A stretch of 64,000 bases of DNA from Rathayibacter sp. VKM Ac-2759 (lineage in GTDB: Bacteria > Actinomycetota > Actinomycetes > Actinomycetales > Microbacteriaceae): assembly GCF_009834225.1 (NCBI RefSeq), contig NZ_CP047176.1, forward strand, positions 372,001 to 436,000, in the 5' to 3' direction. This document shows positions 1 to 7,587 of the stretch, in pieces; positions within the stretch are counted from its first letter, which is position 1; each line of letters opens with the position of its first letter. The translations under genes and the position numbers were made by a program. The notes under the pieces were generated by a model. That model was not told the origin of the DNA. It did not search any database and saw nothing but the letters and a program-made list of their open reading frames with translations.

Positions 1-1
1 C

Positions 2-427
2 GACATGTTCGAGATGGGGCCGGGCTACACGCCCGCTGCCGGGATGCGCCGGTTCCTCAGCGGGACGCCGCCGATCACGGCGATGGTCGCGATGCAGGAC
101 ATGATCGCGCTGATCGGCTCGGTGGGCATGCCCGCGGTCCGCGCGAAGTCGGAGGCGATGACGGCGTACGCGCTCGAGCTGGCCGACGAGTGGCTGGTGC
201 CGCTCGGGGTGCGGGTGGCGACTCCGCGGGCGCCCCGGGAGCGCGGCTCGCACGTGACGATCGCGCACGACTCGTTCGCGGCGCTCGTGCCGCGGCTGCA
301 GGCGGAGGGGATCATCCCCGACTTCCGCCGGCCGGACGGCATCCGGATCGGGCTGTCGCCGCTGTCGACGACGTTCGCCGAGCTGGAGCTCGGGATGGCG
401 GCGATCCGGAGCTCGCTGATCGAGTAG
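2..427 (+). CDS. kynU: Kynureninase, C-terminal part (5' end outside window)
   Basis: Kynureninase is a PLP enzyme that cleaves L-kynurenine (or 3-hydroxykynurenine) to anthranilate (or 3-hydroxyanthranilate) and alanine in tryptophan breakdown. About 141 C-terminal residues are visible. The segment RRFLSGTPPI and the C-terminal GIRIGLSPL are typical of the family, and the internal stretch matches the small domain that closes over PLP. The reading frame is open to the left edge, so the start and the PLP lysine lie outside the window. The last four codons (S-L-I-E) and the TAG stop are formed by a dispersed palindromic repeat at 415-453, so the native C-terminus may have been altered by that element. 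Confidence 0.9.
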   Translation, partial: DMFEMGPGYTPAAGMRRFLSGTPPITAMVAMQDMIALIGSVGMPAVRAKSEAMTAYALELADEWLVPLGVRVATPRAPRERGSHVTIAHDSFAALVPRLQAEGIIPDFRRPDGIRIGLSPLSTTFAELELGMAAIRSSLIE

Positions 428-453
428 CCCGCGCAGCGGGCGTATCGAGATCC
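415..453. repeat. REP-like dispersed palindrome, copy 1
   Basis: This is an imperfect palindrome of about 39 bp beginning GCTGATCGAGTAGCCCGC and ending GCGGGCGTATCGAGATCC. Near-identical copies lie at 11865-11903 and 22116-22151, an inverted copy at 22197-22240, and a degenerate one at 43498-43545. This copy overlaps the end of the kynureninase gene and supplies its stop codon. The others are extragenic. Confidence 0.8.
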
Positions 454-484
454 ACATCCGTCAGAAGCGGAGGTCGGCCACGGG

Positions 485-883
485 TCAGTCGGCGGCCTTG
501 CGGGTGCGCTTCGTGTTCTCGCGCTGGAGGGCGTCGACGAGCTCGGGCTTGGTCATGCGCGAGCGGCCGCGGATGTCGAGGCGCTTCGCGAGGTCGAGGA
601 GGTGCGCCTTGGTGGCGTTCGCGTCGACTCCGCCCGCGGTCTCACCGTCGCCGCCGGGTCCGCGCTGGGCGGCGCGGTCGTCGGACGGGCCCTTCTCGGC
701 CTTGCGCTCCCAGTGGTCGCCGACCTTCTCGTACTCGTGCTTCAGCGCGGCGAACGCGGTGCGGTGGGCGCGCTCGCCGTCTCCGTAGCTCTCCACGGCG
801 GAGTCGTGCGCGGCCGACCACAGGGCCTGCGCGTGCTGGTCGGAGCGCTCGATCGTGGACGGGATCTGCTCGTCACGGGGCAT
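485..883 (-). CDS. ChaB family protein with C-terminal Rho_N/SAP-like motif
   Basis: A 132-residue soluble protein. Residues 1-60 (from MPRDEQIPSTIERSDQHAQ to about HEYEKVGDHWERK) match the ChaB fold, a small helical domain first named from a cation-transport regulator locus. Residues about 90-128 (LLDLAKRLDIRGRSRMTKPE) resemble the helix-extension-helix of Rho N-terminal/SAP domains, which often bind nucleic acids. The middle is low-complexity and Gly/Asp-rich. An upstream ATG in frame would add 22 residues, but conservation begins at MPRDEQ, so that start is preferred. ChaB-Rho_N fusions are common hypothetical proteins in actinobacteria; the exact function is unknown. Confidence 0.75.
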   Translation of the reverse strand: MPRDEQIPSTIERSDQHAQALWSAAHDSAVESYGDGERAHRTAFAALKHEYEKVGDHWERKAEKGPSDDRAAQRGPGGDGETAGGVDANATKAHLLDLAKRLDIRGRSRMTKPELVDALQRENTKRTRKAAD

Positions 884-965
884 GGTGCGCCTCCCTCTCG
901 TCCCCTCGACGCTACGACGCGCGCCCAGGCTCCGAACCCCCGTTGACACCCTTCGAGCGCGGGCG

Positions 966-2222
966 TCAGCCCAGGAGGCGCTCCTGCACGAAGTCGCTCG
1001 CGAACGTCCCGGCCGGGTCCCACTCCGAGCGCAGCGCGCGCCAGTCGGCGAGGTGCGGGTACAGCGGCGCGATCTCGGACGCGCCGGCGAGGAAGTGCTT
1101 CCCCCAGTGCGGGCGGGCGCCGAGCGGCAGCAGCGCGCCCTCGACGGCGGGCAGCACCGCGTCGACTCCCGCGCGGTCCTTCGCGAAGGTGAAGTGGATG
1201 CCGACGCTGTCGCGACCGGATGCGGGGGAGAGCCACTGGTCGTCGCCCGCCATGGTGCGCAGCTCGGTGATCAGCAGCACCTCGTCGATCCGCTCGCCGA
1301 TCGCGCGGAGCGCCACGAGCGCCTCCCGGATGTTCTCGCGCGGCACCATGTACTCGCTCTGGATCTCGTCGCCGGCGCTCGGCCCGCGGTCGAGGCGGAA
1401 GTGCGGGAGGCGCTCCGACCACGGTCCGACGGAGCCGCCGAACGGGTTGAGGTTCGAGTCGACGCCCTCCGACACGGCGAAGAGGCTGGCCGAGGCGGCG
1501 ATCGCGCCGAGGTGCGTCGCGTCGACGTCCGCCACGGAGCCGTTCTCGACCTTGGTCTTCAGCCAGAGCTGCTCGACGGTCGGGCTCGACCAGTGCGTCA
1601 TGAGGCTGACGCTGTAGGCCGAGGAGGTGATCGCGTCGAAGTCGTCGAGCACGCGGTCCCAGGGGAGGTCGACGAAGGCGTCCTGGCGGACGTCGAAGGT
1701 CGGCTGGATGTCGAGGGTGACGCGGGTGACGATGCCGAAGGCGCCGAGTCCGACGACGACGCCCTCGAAGCCGGGCTCGCCGCGCCGGATCGTGCGCAGC
1801 GACCCGTCGGCGGTGACGAGCTCGAGCGCCGAGACGGCGGAGGAGAGGTTGGCGTTGCGGTCGCCGGAGCCGTGGGTGCCGGTCGAGATCGCGCCCGCGA
1901 CCGAGATGTGGGGGAGGGACCCCATGTTGTGCAGGGCGTAGCCGTTGCTGTGCAGGTGCGAGGCCACGATGCCGTAGCGGGTGGCGCCTCCGACCGTGAT
2001 CGTGTTCGCGTCGGCGTCGATCACCGGGTCGGAGGCGAGGCGGCCGAGATGCAGCAGGGCGCCCGGGGTGTCGGGGAGCGGGTTGAAGGAGTGGCGGGTG
2101 CCGAGCGCGCGGACGCGGTCGTTCTCGCGGACAAGGCGCTGCACCTCCTCGATCGACTCGGGCTCGATGATGTCGGCGGCGCGGTACTCGTAGGTGCCGG
2201 CCCAGTTGCTCCGTTGCGTCAT
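966..2222 (-). CDS. FAD-linked alditol oxidase-like enzyme (AldO/xylitol oxidase family)
   Basis: A 418-residue flavoprotein of the vanillyl-alcohol-oxidase superfamily. The motif GTRHSFN, with His at about residue 44, corresponds to the histidine that carries covalent FAD in alditol oxidase. The FAD-binding core follows (GSLPHISVAGAISTGTHGSG), and the C-terminus holds HWGKHFL, typical of AldO. Known relatives oxidise the terminal hydroxyl of xylitol or sorbitol with O2 to give the aldose and H2O2. The start at 2222 (MTQRSNW) was chosen because the homologous region begins just after it; an upstream in-frame ATG would read through the palindrome at 2251-2271. D-arabinono-1,4-lactone oxidase is a related alternative annotation. 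Confidence 0.85.
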   Translation of the reverse strand: MTQRSNWAGTYEYRAADIIEPESIEEVQRLVRENDRVRALGTRHSFNPLPDTPGALLHLGRLASDPVIDADANTITVGGATRYGIVASHLHSNGYALHNMGSLPHISVAGAISTGTHGSGDRNANLSSAVSALELVTADGSLRTIRRGEPGFEGVVVGLGAFGIVTRVTLDIQPTFDVRQDAFVDLPWDRVLDDFDAITSSAYSVSLMTHWSSPTVEQLWLKTKVENGSVADVDATHLGAIAASASLFAVSEGVDSNLNPFGGSVGPWSERLPHFRLDRGPSAGDEIQSEYMVPRENIREALVALRAIGERIDEVLLITELRTMAGDDQWLSPASGRDSVGIHFTFAKDRAGVDAVLPAVEGALLPLGARPHWGKHFLAGASEIAPLYPHLADWRALRSEWDPAGTFASDFVQERLLG

Positions 2223-2250
2223 GCCCTCATTGTGCCGCCTCCGCCGCCCT

Positions 2251-2271
2251 TTTGTTGCCCCTTGCAACGAA
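2251..2271. promoter_or_regulatory. Imperfect palindrome upstream of the alditol oxidase gene
   Basis: Arms TTTGTTGC and GCAACGAA match at 7 of 8 pairs and are separated by 5 nt. The element lies 29 bp upstream of the oxidase start, where a repressor operator is expected. No regulator gene is adjacent, so the binding protein is unknown. Confidence 0.4.
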
Positions 2272-2302
2272 TGCCGGGCTGTCCGGGGTGCCCTCGCGGC
2301 CC

Positions 2303-2983
2303 TCAGTACTCGATGCGGCCGTGGCGGGAGTGGAACTCGCCGGTCGGGCCGTCGGGGCCGACGAGCGCGAGCGCGACCGTCGCGTCGGTGCCCTCCGTCA
2401 CGGTCTGGTGACCGCCGTGCCCGTTGAAGTCGGTCGCGGTGTAGCCCGGGTCGGTCACGTTGATGCGGAACTCAGGCAGGTTCTTGGCGTACTGCACCGT
2501 GAGGGCGATGACCGCGGCCTTCGACGCGGCGTACGGAACGGCCTGCACGGGGAATTCGTCGGCACTCGGGGTGGAGAGTGCCCGCGGCCAGCCGACACCG
2601 GAGGCGACGTTCACGATCACGGGCGCGGCCGAGCGCCGGAGCAGCGGCAGTGCGGCCTGGGTCACGCGGACGATCCCGGTGACATTGGTGTCGAGGACGC
2701 TCGCCATCGCCTCCGCCGACAGGTCGTCGACGCCGAACGAGGTGCCGAGGACGCCGGCGTTGTTGACGAGCACGTCGAGGGCGGGGAGGGAGGCGATCGC
2801 GGCGTCGACGCTCGCCGCATCGAGGACGTCGAGCTGCACGGCGTGCGCTCCGAGGGCGCGGACGGCGTCCCCGTCGGCGGTGTCGCGCATTCCGGCGTAC
2901 ACGGTGTGGCCGGCCTCGAGGAGGCGGCGGGCGGTCTCGAGTCCGAGGCTGCGGTTGGCTCCGGTGATCAGTGTCGTTGTCAT
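2303..2983 (-). CDS. SDR family NAD(P)-dependent oxidoreductase
   Basis: A 226-residue classical short-chain dehydrogenase. It shows the N-terminal nucleotide-binding motif TGANRSLG at residues 7-14, the NNAG motif (VLVNNAGVLG) near residue 75, and the catalytic YAASK with its Ser upstream (VASGVGW). The substrate cannot be read from the sequence. It is transcribed divergently from the XRE regulator at 3115, an arrangement that usually means the regulator controls the dehydrogenase. The 131-bp gap between them holds a 15-bp tandem repeat. Confidence 0.88.
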   Translation of the reverse strand: MTTTLITGANRSLGLETARRLLEAGHTVYAGMRDTADGDAVRALGAHAVQLDVLDAASVDAAIASLPALDVLVNNAGVLGTSFGVDDLSAEAMASVLDTNVTGIVRVTQAALPLLRRSAAPVIVNVASGVGWPRALSTPSADEFPVQAVPYAASKAAVIALTVQYAKNLPEFRINVTDPGYTATDFNGHGGHQTVTEGTDATVALALVGPDGPTGEFHSRHGRIEY

Positions 2984-3032
2984 GTCCCCATGCTGTGCCC
3001 GTGCCGCCCGCCGCCCCAGGTACCGCCTGACG

Positions 3033-3088
3033 CCAGGACCGCCGATACCAGGACTGCCGATACCAGGACCGCCGATACCAGGACCGCG
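3033..3088. repeat. 15-bp tandem repeat (3.7 copies) in the SDR/XRE divergent promoter
   Basis: The unit CCAGGACCGCCGATA occurs at 3033-3047, 3048-3062 (one T for C) and 3063-3077, with a partial fourth copy to 3088. It sits 26 bp before the XRE start and about 50 bp from the SDR start. It may be an iterated operator or only a slippage tract. Confidence 0.85.
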
Positions 3089-3114
3089 CGGCCGCGAGGG
3101 AGGAGCATGGGGGC

Positions 3115-3954
3115 ATGAGCGAGTTCGCGAGCGTGCTGAGGTCGTGGCGCGAGCGCGTGCGCCCGGCGGAGGTCGGACTGCCCGCGGGAGCCGGCCGGCG
3201 CACCTCCGGGCTCCGCCGCGAGGAGCTCGCCGCCCTCGCCGGCGTGAGCGTCGACTACATCGTGCGGCTCGAGCAGGGGCGGGCCGTGAACCCCTCGGGG
3301 CAGCTGCTGGGCGCCCTGGCCGTCGCCCTCCGGCTGACGGAGGACGAGCGCGACCACCTGTTCCGGGTCGCGGGAGTCGCGCCGCCGACCCGCGCGCAGG
3401 TGCCGCAGCACATCACGGCAGGGGTGCAGCGCATCGTCGACCGCCTGGGCGACGTGCCGCTCGCCGTGTTCACCGCGGCCCACGACATCCTGCTCTGGAA
3501 CCCGCTCTGGGCCGCGATCAACGGCGACCCCTCGCGCTTCACCGGGCTCGACCGCAATCTCGTCTGGCGGCACTTCACGCAGGGGCACGGGGGCACCGAC
3601 TTCGACGAGCGGCACGAGGAGGAGTTCGCGGCCGACCTCGTCGCCGACCTGCGCGCCGCCGTGGGCCGCTACCCCGACGACGCCGCGCTCGCCCACCTCG
3701 TCGTGCGGTTGCGGGCGGCCTCGGCCGACTTCGCCGCGCGCTGGTCGCAGGCGCACGTCGCCGAGCACCGCGCGAGTCGCAAGACGGTCACGAGCACGCC
3801 CGTCGGACCGATCACCGTCGACTGCGACGTGCTCTCGGTGACCGGCGGCGACCTGCGGATCGTGGTCTACACGGTCGTGCCGGGCTCGGACGACGAGGCG
3901 CGGCTCGACCTGCTGCGGGTGACGGGGCTGCAGGAGCTGTCTCCGACGATCTGA
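3115..3954 (+). CDS. XRE family regulator with MmyB-like ligand-binding domain
   Basis: A 279-residue transcription factor. Residues about 10-75 form a Cro/CI-type helix-turn-helix (RREELAALAGVSVDYIVRLE). Residues about 105-270 form the MmyB-like/PAS-type domain seen in actinobacterial regulators (LWNPLWAAINGDPSRF, then W.H...), which binds an unknown small molecule. The ATG follows an AGGAGCATGGGGGC region with purine-rich SD. The gene is divergent from the SDR gene at 2303-2983, its probable target. Proteins of this type commonly regulate adjacent oxidoreductases. Confidence 0.9.
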   Translation: MSEFASVLRSWRERVRPAEVGLPAGAGRRTSGLRREELAALAGVSVDYIVRLEQGRAVNPSGQLLGALAVALRLTEDERDHLFRVAGVAPPTRAQVPQHITAGVQRIVDRLGDVPLAVFTAAHDILLWNPLWAAINGDPSRFTGLDRNLVWRHFTQGHGGTDFDERHEEEFAADLVADLRAAVGRYPDDAALAHLVVRLRAASADFAARWSQAHVAEHRASRKTVTSTPVGPITVDCDVLSVTGGDLRIVVYTVVPGSDDEARLDLLRVTGLQELSPTI

Positions 3955-3973
3955 CTCGCGGGATCCATGGCTC

Positions 3974-4017
3974 TTGCGGAGTCGCCCTCTCGGTCGTAAT
4001 GTGCAATCACATGGTTG
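3974..4017 (+). promoter_or_regulatory. Promoter and overlapping operator of the arsR-type gene; probable leaderless start
   Basis: TTGCGG at 3974-3979 and TAATGT at 3997-4002 are separated by 17 bp and resemble -35 and -10 hexamers. Transcription would then begin near 4009-4011, at the ATG at 4011, giving a leaderless mRNA; no Shine-Dalgarno is visible. A palindrome with arms ATGTG/CACAT and spacer CAAT (3999-4012) overlaps the -10 and the start codon, which suits autorepression by the encoded ArsR protein. A second imperfect dyad is CAA...TTG at 4004-4017. Confidence 0.55.
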
Positions 4018-4394
4018 TATATGAACTCTCCGACGCCGACGTCAACCGGATGTTCCGGGCGCTGGCCGACGCGACCCGGCGCGACATCGTCCGGCGGACC
4101 CTCCGGGAAGAGGTGTCCGTCTCGCAGCTCGCCGACCGCTACGACATGTCGTTCGCGGCGGTGCAGAAGCACGTCGCCGTGCTCGAGGAGGCGATGCTCG
4201 TGACCAAGCGGCCGCTCGGCCGCGAGCGCCTGGTGCGCGGCAATCCCGAGCGCCTCCGCCAGGCCCAGCGCCTGCTCGACGGGTTCGAGGAGATCTGGCG
4301 CGGACGCGTGGATCGGCTCGACGCCCTGCTCGCCGCCGACACCGATCCGACCGCCCAGGACGACGAAGGCCGTCCGACCGACCGACTCCACTGA
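4011..4394 (+). CDS. ArsR family winged-helix transcriptional regulator
   Basis: A 127-residue regulator with an ArsR winged helix: FRALADATRRDIV leads into the recognition region (SVSQLADRYDMSFAAVQKHVAVLEEA as a longer segment at residues about 38-63). It lacks the CVC metal-binding cysteines of classical ArsR/SmtB sensors and belongs to the subgroup paired with AHSA1/SRPBCC proteins. The following SRPBCC gene begins 10 bp after its stop, so the two form an operon. The start at 4011 is supported by the promoter geometry; an ATG at 3999 in frame would add four residues (MCNH). Confidence 0.88.
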   Translation: MVVYELSDADVNRMFRALADATRRDIVRRTLREEVSVSQLADRYDMSFAAVQKHVAVLEEAMLVTKRPLGRERLVRGNPERLRQAQRLLDGFEEIWRGRVDRLDALLAADTDPTAQDDEGRPTDRLH

Positions 4395-4404
4395 AAGGCC
4401 CGCC

Positions 4405-5394
4405 ATGCCCATCACCTCCGTCGAGAAGGATCTCGACCGGCTGACGCTCACGATCGTCGCCGACTTCACCGCCTCCGTCCAGCGCGTCTGGGACGCCTAC
4501 GTCGACCCGCGGCAGATCGAGCGCTTCTGGGGGCCGCCGACCTACCCGGCCACCTTCCTCCGCCACGACGCCGAGGTCGGCGGCAGCAGTGTCTACCGGA
4601 TGACCGGGCCCGACGGCGACGAGCACTACGGCCGCTGGGACTGGACGGCCGTGGACCGACCGCACTCGTTCGAGGTGATCGACCGGTTCGCCGACGAGAC
4701 GGGCGCAGCCGACTCCGGACTCCCCGCCATGCGGGCCGTCTTCGCCTTCGACGAGACCGAGAGCGGCACCCGGCTGACCACCACGTCGTTCTTCGACTCG
4801 CTCGACCAGCTCGAGCAGCTCGTCGCGATGGGCATGGAGGAGGGCACTCGCGAGGCGATGGCCCAGATCGACGCGGTCCTCGCCGACCTCGCCTCCTTCG
4901 CCGCCGACCGCGCCGTCGAGTCGCAGATCCTGAGCGACACGCAGGTGCGGGTGTCGCGGGTGGTCCGCGGCGGCATCGAGCAGGTCTGGCGGGCGCACAA
5001 CGACCCCGACCTGATGAGGCGGTGGATGCTCGGTCCCGACGGCTGGTCGATGCCCGTCTGCGAGATCGCGACCGAGGTCGGCGAGAGCTACCGCTACGAG
5101 TGGCAGCGCGACGGCGGCGACGAGCGGTTCGGCTTCACGGGCGAGCTCCTCGAGTCGGAGGCGCCTGTCAGGGCGGTCACCACCGAGGCGATGATCGGGA
5201 TGGACGCCCCGGCGACCCTCAACGAGCTGACCCTCACTCCGACGCGCGGCGGCACGCTGCTGACCGTGGTCATCACCTACGCCGACGCCGCCCAGCGCGA
5301 TGCGATCCTCGCGACCGGCATGACCGGCGGCATGGAGACGAGCTACGCCCGGCTCGAGGGGCTGCTGGACGCGACCCCCGTCGCGGCCGGCTGA
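4405..5394 (+). CDS. Tandem SRPBCC (AHSA1-like) domain protein
   Basis: A 329-residue protein built of two AHSA1/START-like domains. The first covers residues about 10-160 (FTASVQRVWDAYVDPRQIERFWGP) and the second about 172-325 (GGIEQVWRAHNDPDLMRRWMLGPDGW). Each has the usual start (V..VW.A..DP..) and the aromatic-rich hydrophobic pocket. Most relatives have one domain of about 150 residues, so this is an internal duplication or fusion. The ligand is unknown. It is co-transcribed with the ArsR regulator, a very common pairing in actinobacteria, and probably responds to a hydrophobic effector. Confidence 0.85.
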   Translation: MPITSVEKDLDRLTLTIVADFTASVQRVWDAYVDPRQIERFWGPPTYPATFLRHDAEVGGSSVYRMTGPDGDEHYGRWDWTAVDRPHSFEVIDRFADETGAADSGLPAMRAVFAFDETESGTRLTTTSFFDSLDQLEQLVAMGMEEGTREAMAQIDAVLADLASFAADRAVESQILSDTQVRVSRVVRGGIEQVWRAHNDPDLMRRWMLGPDGWSMPVCEIATEVGESYRYEWQRDGGDERFGFTGELLESEAPVRAVTTEAMIGMDAPATLNELTLTPTRGGTLLTVVITYADAAQRDAILATGMTGGMETSYARLEGLLDATPVAAG

Positions 5395-5460
5395 GCCGCC
5401 TCCGCCGAGGTCCCTCGCGGGCACGGATCCGCCTTCCGCGGATCGTGCAGCGGGTGCGGG

Positions 5461-5600
5461 CTCCGAGAGCAGGAGTCTCCACGGACGGTGGAGGGGAAAC
5501 GCGGGATGTCAGGCTGGAAACCTGACCGCAACACGGTTTGTCCGGGCATCGGGGAGGACGCGGCGCTCCGCCGCACACATCCTCCGTGCGACGAGGCGCC
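5461..5600 (+). promoter_or_regulatory. Structured 5' leader of the NMT1-type transport operon (riboswitch candidate, class unassigned)
   Basis: Three consecutive hairpins can be drawn in the 286-bp gap before the lipoprotein gene. The first has CTCCAC/GTGGAG with loop GGACG (5477-5493). The second has GTCAGG/CCTGAC with loop CTGGAAA (5508-5526). The third is nested, with GAGGA/TCCTC outside GCGGCG/CGCCGC (5554-5584). Unpaired stretches CTCCGAGAGC, GGGGAAACG and CGCAACACGG lie between or before them. This arrangement resembles a ligand-sensing leader, but it does not match the TPP, FMN, cobalamin, SAM or ZTP consensus as I know them. The similarity of CCGAGAG to guanidine-I RNAs is too short to assign. 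Confidence 0.35.
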
Positions 5601-5680
5601 GGAGCGCCGCGGTCTGGTCGACTGGTGGAGCCTCCCCCGGCCCGCCCCGCTCCTCCTCCCTCCACCGCATCGGAGTCCGC

Positions 5681-6742
5681 ATGCCCACGACCACCCCCGC
5701 CCGCCGCCGCGCGCTGCTCGGCGCCCTCGCCGTCGCCCTCGCGACCACCACCGCGCTCACCGCCTGCTCGAGCGGGACCGACGCGGCCGCCTCCGGCGAC
5801 GGCGACACCTCGTTCGGCGAGGCCACGATGCAGCTCTCCTGGGTCCCCCACGTCGAGTTCGCGGGCGAGTACCTCGCCGACGCCAACGGCTACTTCACCG
5901 ACGCGGGCTTCGACTCCGTCACCCTCACGCCGGGCGGCACCGGCGCGACCGGCGCCGAGACCGCCATCGCGAGCGGATCGGCCTTCGCCGGCGTCTCCTC
6001 GCCCCTGATCACCGGCCCCGCGATCTCGGAGGGCGCCGAGATGAAGATCGTCGGCGCGACCTACCAGAAGAACCCGTTCGCGATCGTCTCGCTGACCGAT
6101 GCTCCGATCGAGACCCCGCAGGACATGGTCGGCAAGACCATCGGAGTGAGCGACAGCAACGACCTCGTCTGGCGCGCGTTCCTCGCCGCGAACGACATCG
6201 ACGAGTCCGAGGTCGACCGAGTGCCGCTCACCGACTCGACGCTGCTCACCACCGGCCAGGTCGACGGCTACATCGGCTACGCGACCGCCGGCGCCAACAC
6301 GCTCAACCAGCGCGGCTTCTCGGCCCAGCAGTTCCTGCTCGCCGACACCGGCCTGCCGATGGTCGGCGAGACCATCGTCGTGGCGCAGGAGAGCATCGAC
6401 GACGAGCGCGAGAAGGTCAAGGCGCTGCTCTACGCGGTCGCCCGCGGCTGGAAGGACGCCGTCGCCGACCCCGAGGCGACCGCCGAGACCGTCGTCGCCG
6501 ACTACGCGGCCGACCAGAACTACAAGGTCGAGGAGCAGGCGCAGGTCATGACGACCCAGACCGGGCTCATCGCGACCGCCGACACCGACGAGAACGGCCT
6601 GCTGACGATCACTCCCGAGCTGCAGGAGCAGTCGGTCGAGTCGCTCGCGCTGACCGGGATCGAGCTCGACGCCGACCAGCTCTTCGACACCACGCTGATC
6701 GACGAGGTCTACGAGGAGCACCCCGAGCTGCTCGAGGACTAG
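5681..6742 (+). CDS. NMT1/THI5-like ABC transporter substrate-binding lipoprotein
   Basis: A 353-residue lipoprotein with a positively charged N-terminus, a hydrophobic core and lipobox LTAC (Cys at residue 29), so it should be tethered to the outer face of the membrane. The mature part matches the NMT1/THI5-like fold used for thiamine-precursor (HMP or formyl-aminopyrimidine), riboflavin, purine-like and other ring compounds: WVPHVEFAGEYLAD near residue 50, then GSAFAGVSSPLITGPA. It opens an operon whose later genes encode an ATPase, two permeases, an amidohydrolase, RidA and a purine deaminase, so a nitrogen heterocycle is the likely cargo. The exact ligand is not evident. Confidence 0.88.
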   Translation: MPTTTPARRRALLGALAVALATTTALTACSSGTDAAASGDGDTSFGEATMQLSWVPHVEFAGEYLADANGYFTDAGFDSVTLTPGGTGATGAETAIASGSAFAGVSSPLITGPAISEGAEMKIVGATYQKNPFAIVSLTDAPIETPQDMVGKTIGVSDSNDLVWRAFLAANDIDESEVDRVPLTDSTLLTTGQVDGYIGYATAGANTLNQRGFSAQQFLLADTGLPMVGETIVVAQESIDDEREKVKALLYAVARGWKDAVADPEATAETVVADYAADQNYKVEEQAQVMTTQTGLIATADTDENGLLTITPELQEQSVESLALTGIELDADQLFDTTLIDEVYEEHPELLED

Positions 6743-6786
6743 CCCTCGCAGCACCCGATCACGAACCGCGCGGAGAGGACGAGACG

Positions 6787-7587
6787 TTGACCACCATCGA
6801 GACCGAGGGCATCCGCCTGCAGGGGCTCAGCAAGCGCTTCGACCTGGGATCCCGGTCGGTGCAGGCGCTCGCCGAGGTCGACCTCGTCACTCCGCGCGGC
6901 TCGTTCCTCTCGCTGCTGGGCCCGTCGGGCTGCGGCAAGTCGACGATCCTGCGGATGCTCGCGGGGCTCGAGAAGCCGACCACCGGCTCCGTCTCGATCC
7001 ACGGGACACCCGTGGTCGGCACGAAGCGCTCGGCCGAGCTGGGCATCGCGTTCCAGGACTCGGCCCTGCTGCCGTGGCGCTCGGTGCGCTCGAACGTGCG
7101 ACTGCCGCTCGAGCTCACCCGCCAGGCGTCCAAGCGCGAGAGCATCCCGGATCTGCTCGACCTGGTCGGGCTGAGCGGCTTCGAGGACGCGTACCCGTCG
7201 CAGCTCTCGGGAGGCATGCGCCAGCGCGCCTCCATCGCCCGCGCTCTCGTGGTCGAGCCCGACCTGCTGCTGCTCGACGAGCCGTTCGGCGCGCTCGATG
7301 ACATGACGCGGCAGCGGCTGAACCTCGAGCTGCAGCGGATCTGGACGGCGCGGCCCGCGACCACGCTGATGGTGACGCACGGGATCGCCGAGGCGATCCT
7401 CCTCTCGGACACGGTCGCCGTGATGTCGCCCCGCCCCGGGCGCATCGTCGAGGTGATCGACATCGACCTGCCGCGCCCGCGCACCGTCGAGATGCTGCGC
7501 AGCCCCGAGTTCCACGCGATCGAGGACCGCATCACCGACCTGCTGTTCTCGCGGCAACACGGGGTCGCGATGGAGGACGACGCGTGA
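6787..7587 (+). CDS. ABC transporter ATP-binding protein (SsuB/TauB type)
   Basis: A 266-residue ATPase with Walker A GPSGCGKST at about residues 44-52, signature LSGGMRQR, Walker B LLLLDEPFGALD and the H-loop TH. It resembles the ATPases of nitrate/sulfonate/HMP-type importers (SsuB, ThiZ). The start is TTG at 6787, preceded by GGAGAGGACGAG at good spacing; this places the first residues as TTIETEGIRLQG. It lies 44 bp after the binding-protein gene and overlaps the next permease by GTGA. Confidence 0.92.
   Translation: MTTIETEGIRLQGLSKRFDLGSRSVQALAEVDLVTPRGSFLSLLGPSGCGKSTILRMLAGLEKPTTGSVSIHGTPVVGTKRSAELGIAFQDSALLPWRSVRSNVRLPLELTRQASKRESIPDLLDLVGLSGFEDAYPSQLSGGMRQRASIARALVVEPDLLLLDEPFGALDDMTRQRLNLELQRIWTARPATTLMVTHGIAEAILLSDTVAVMSPRPGRIVEVIDIDLPRPRTVEMLRSPEFHAIEDRITDLLFSRQHGVAMEDDA

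Noticed and set aside
5461..5560. Guanidine-I, cobalamin or TPP riboswitch in the transport operon leader
   Set aside because: Only short matches (CCGAGAG, CCGCAAC) were seen, and the required conserved cores and order are missing. It is left as an unassigned leader.
5273..6754. A 493-codon reverse frame over the lipoprotein gene
   Set aside because: Antisense shadow; the forward frame has a lipobox and the NMT1 fold.
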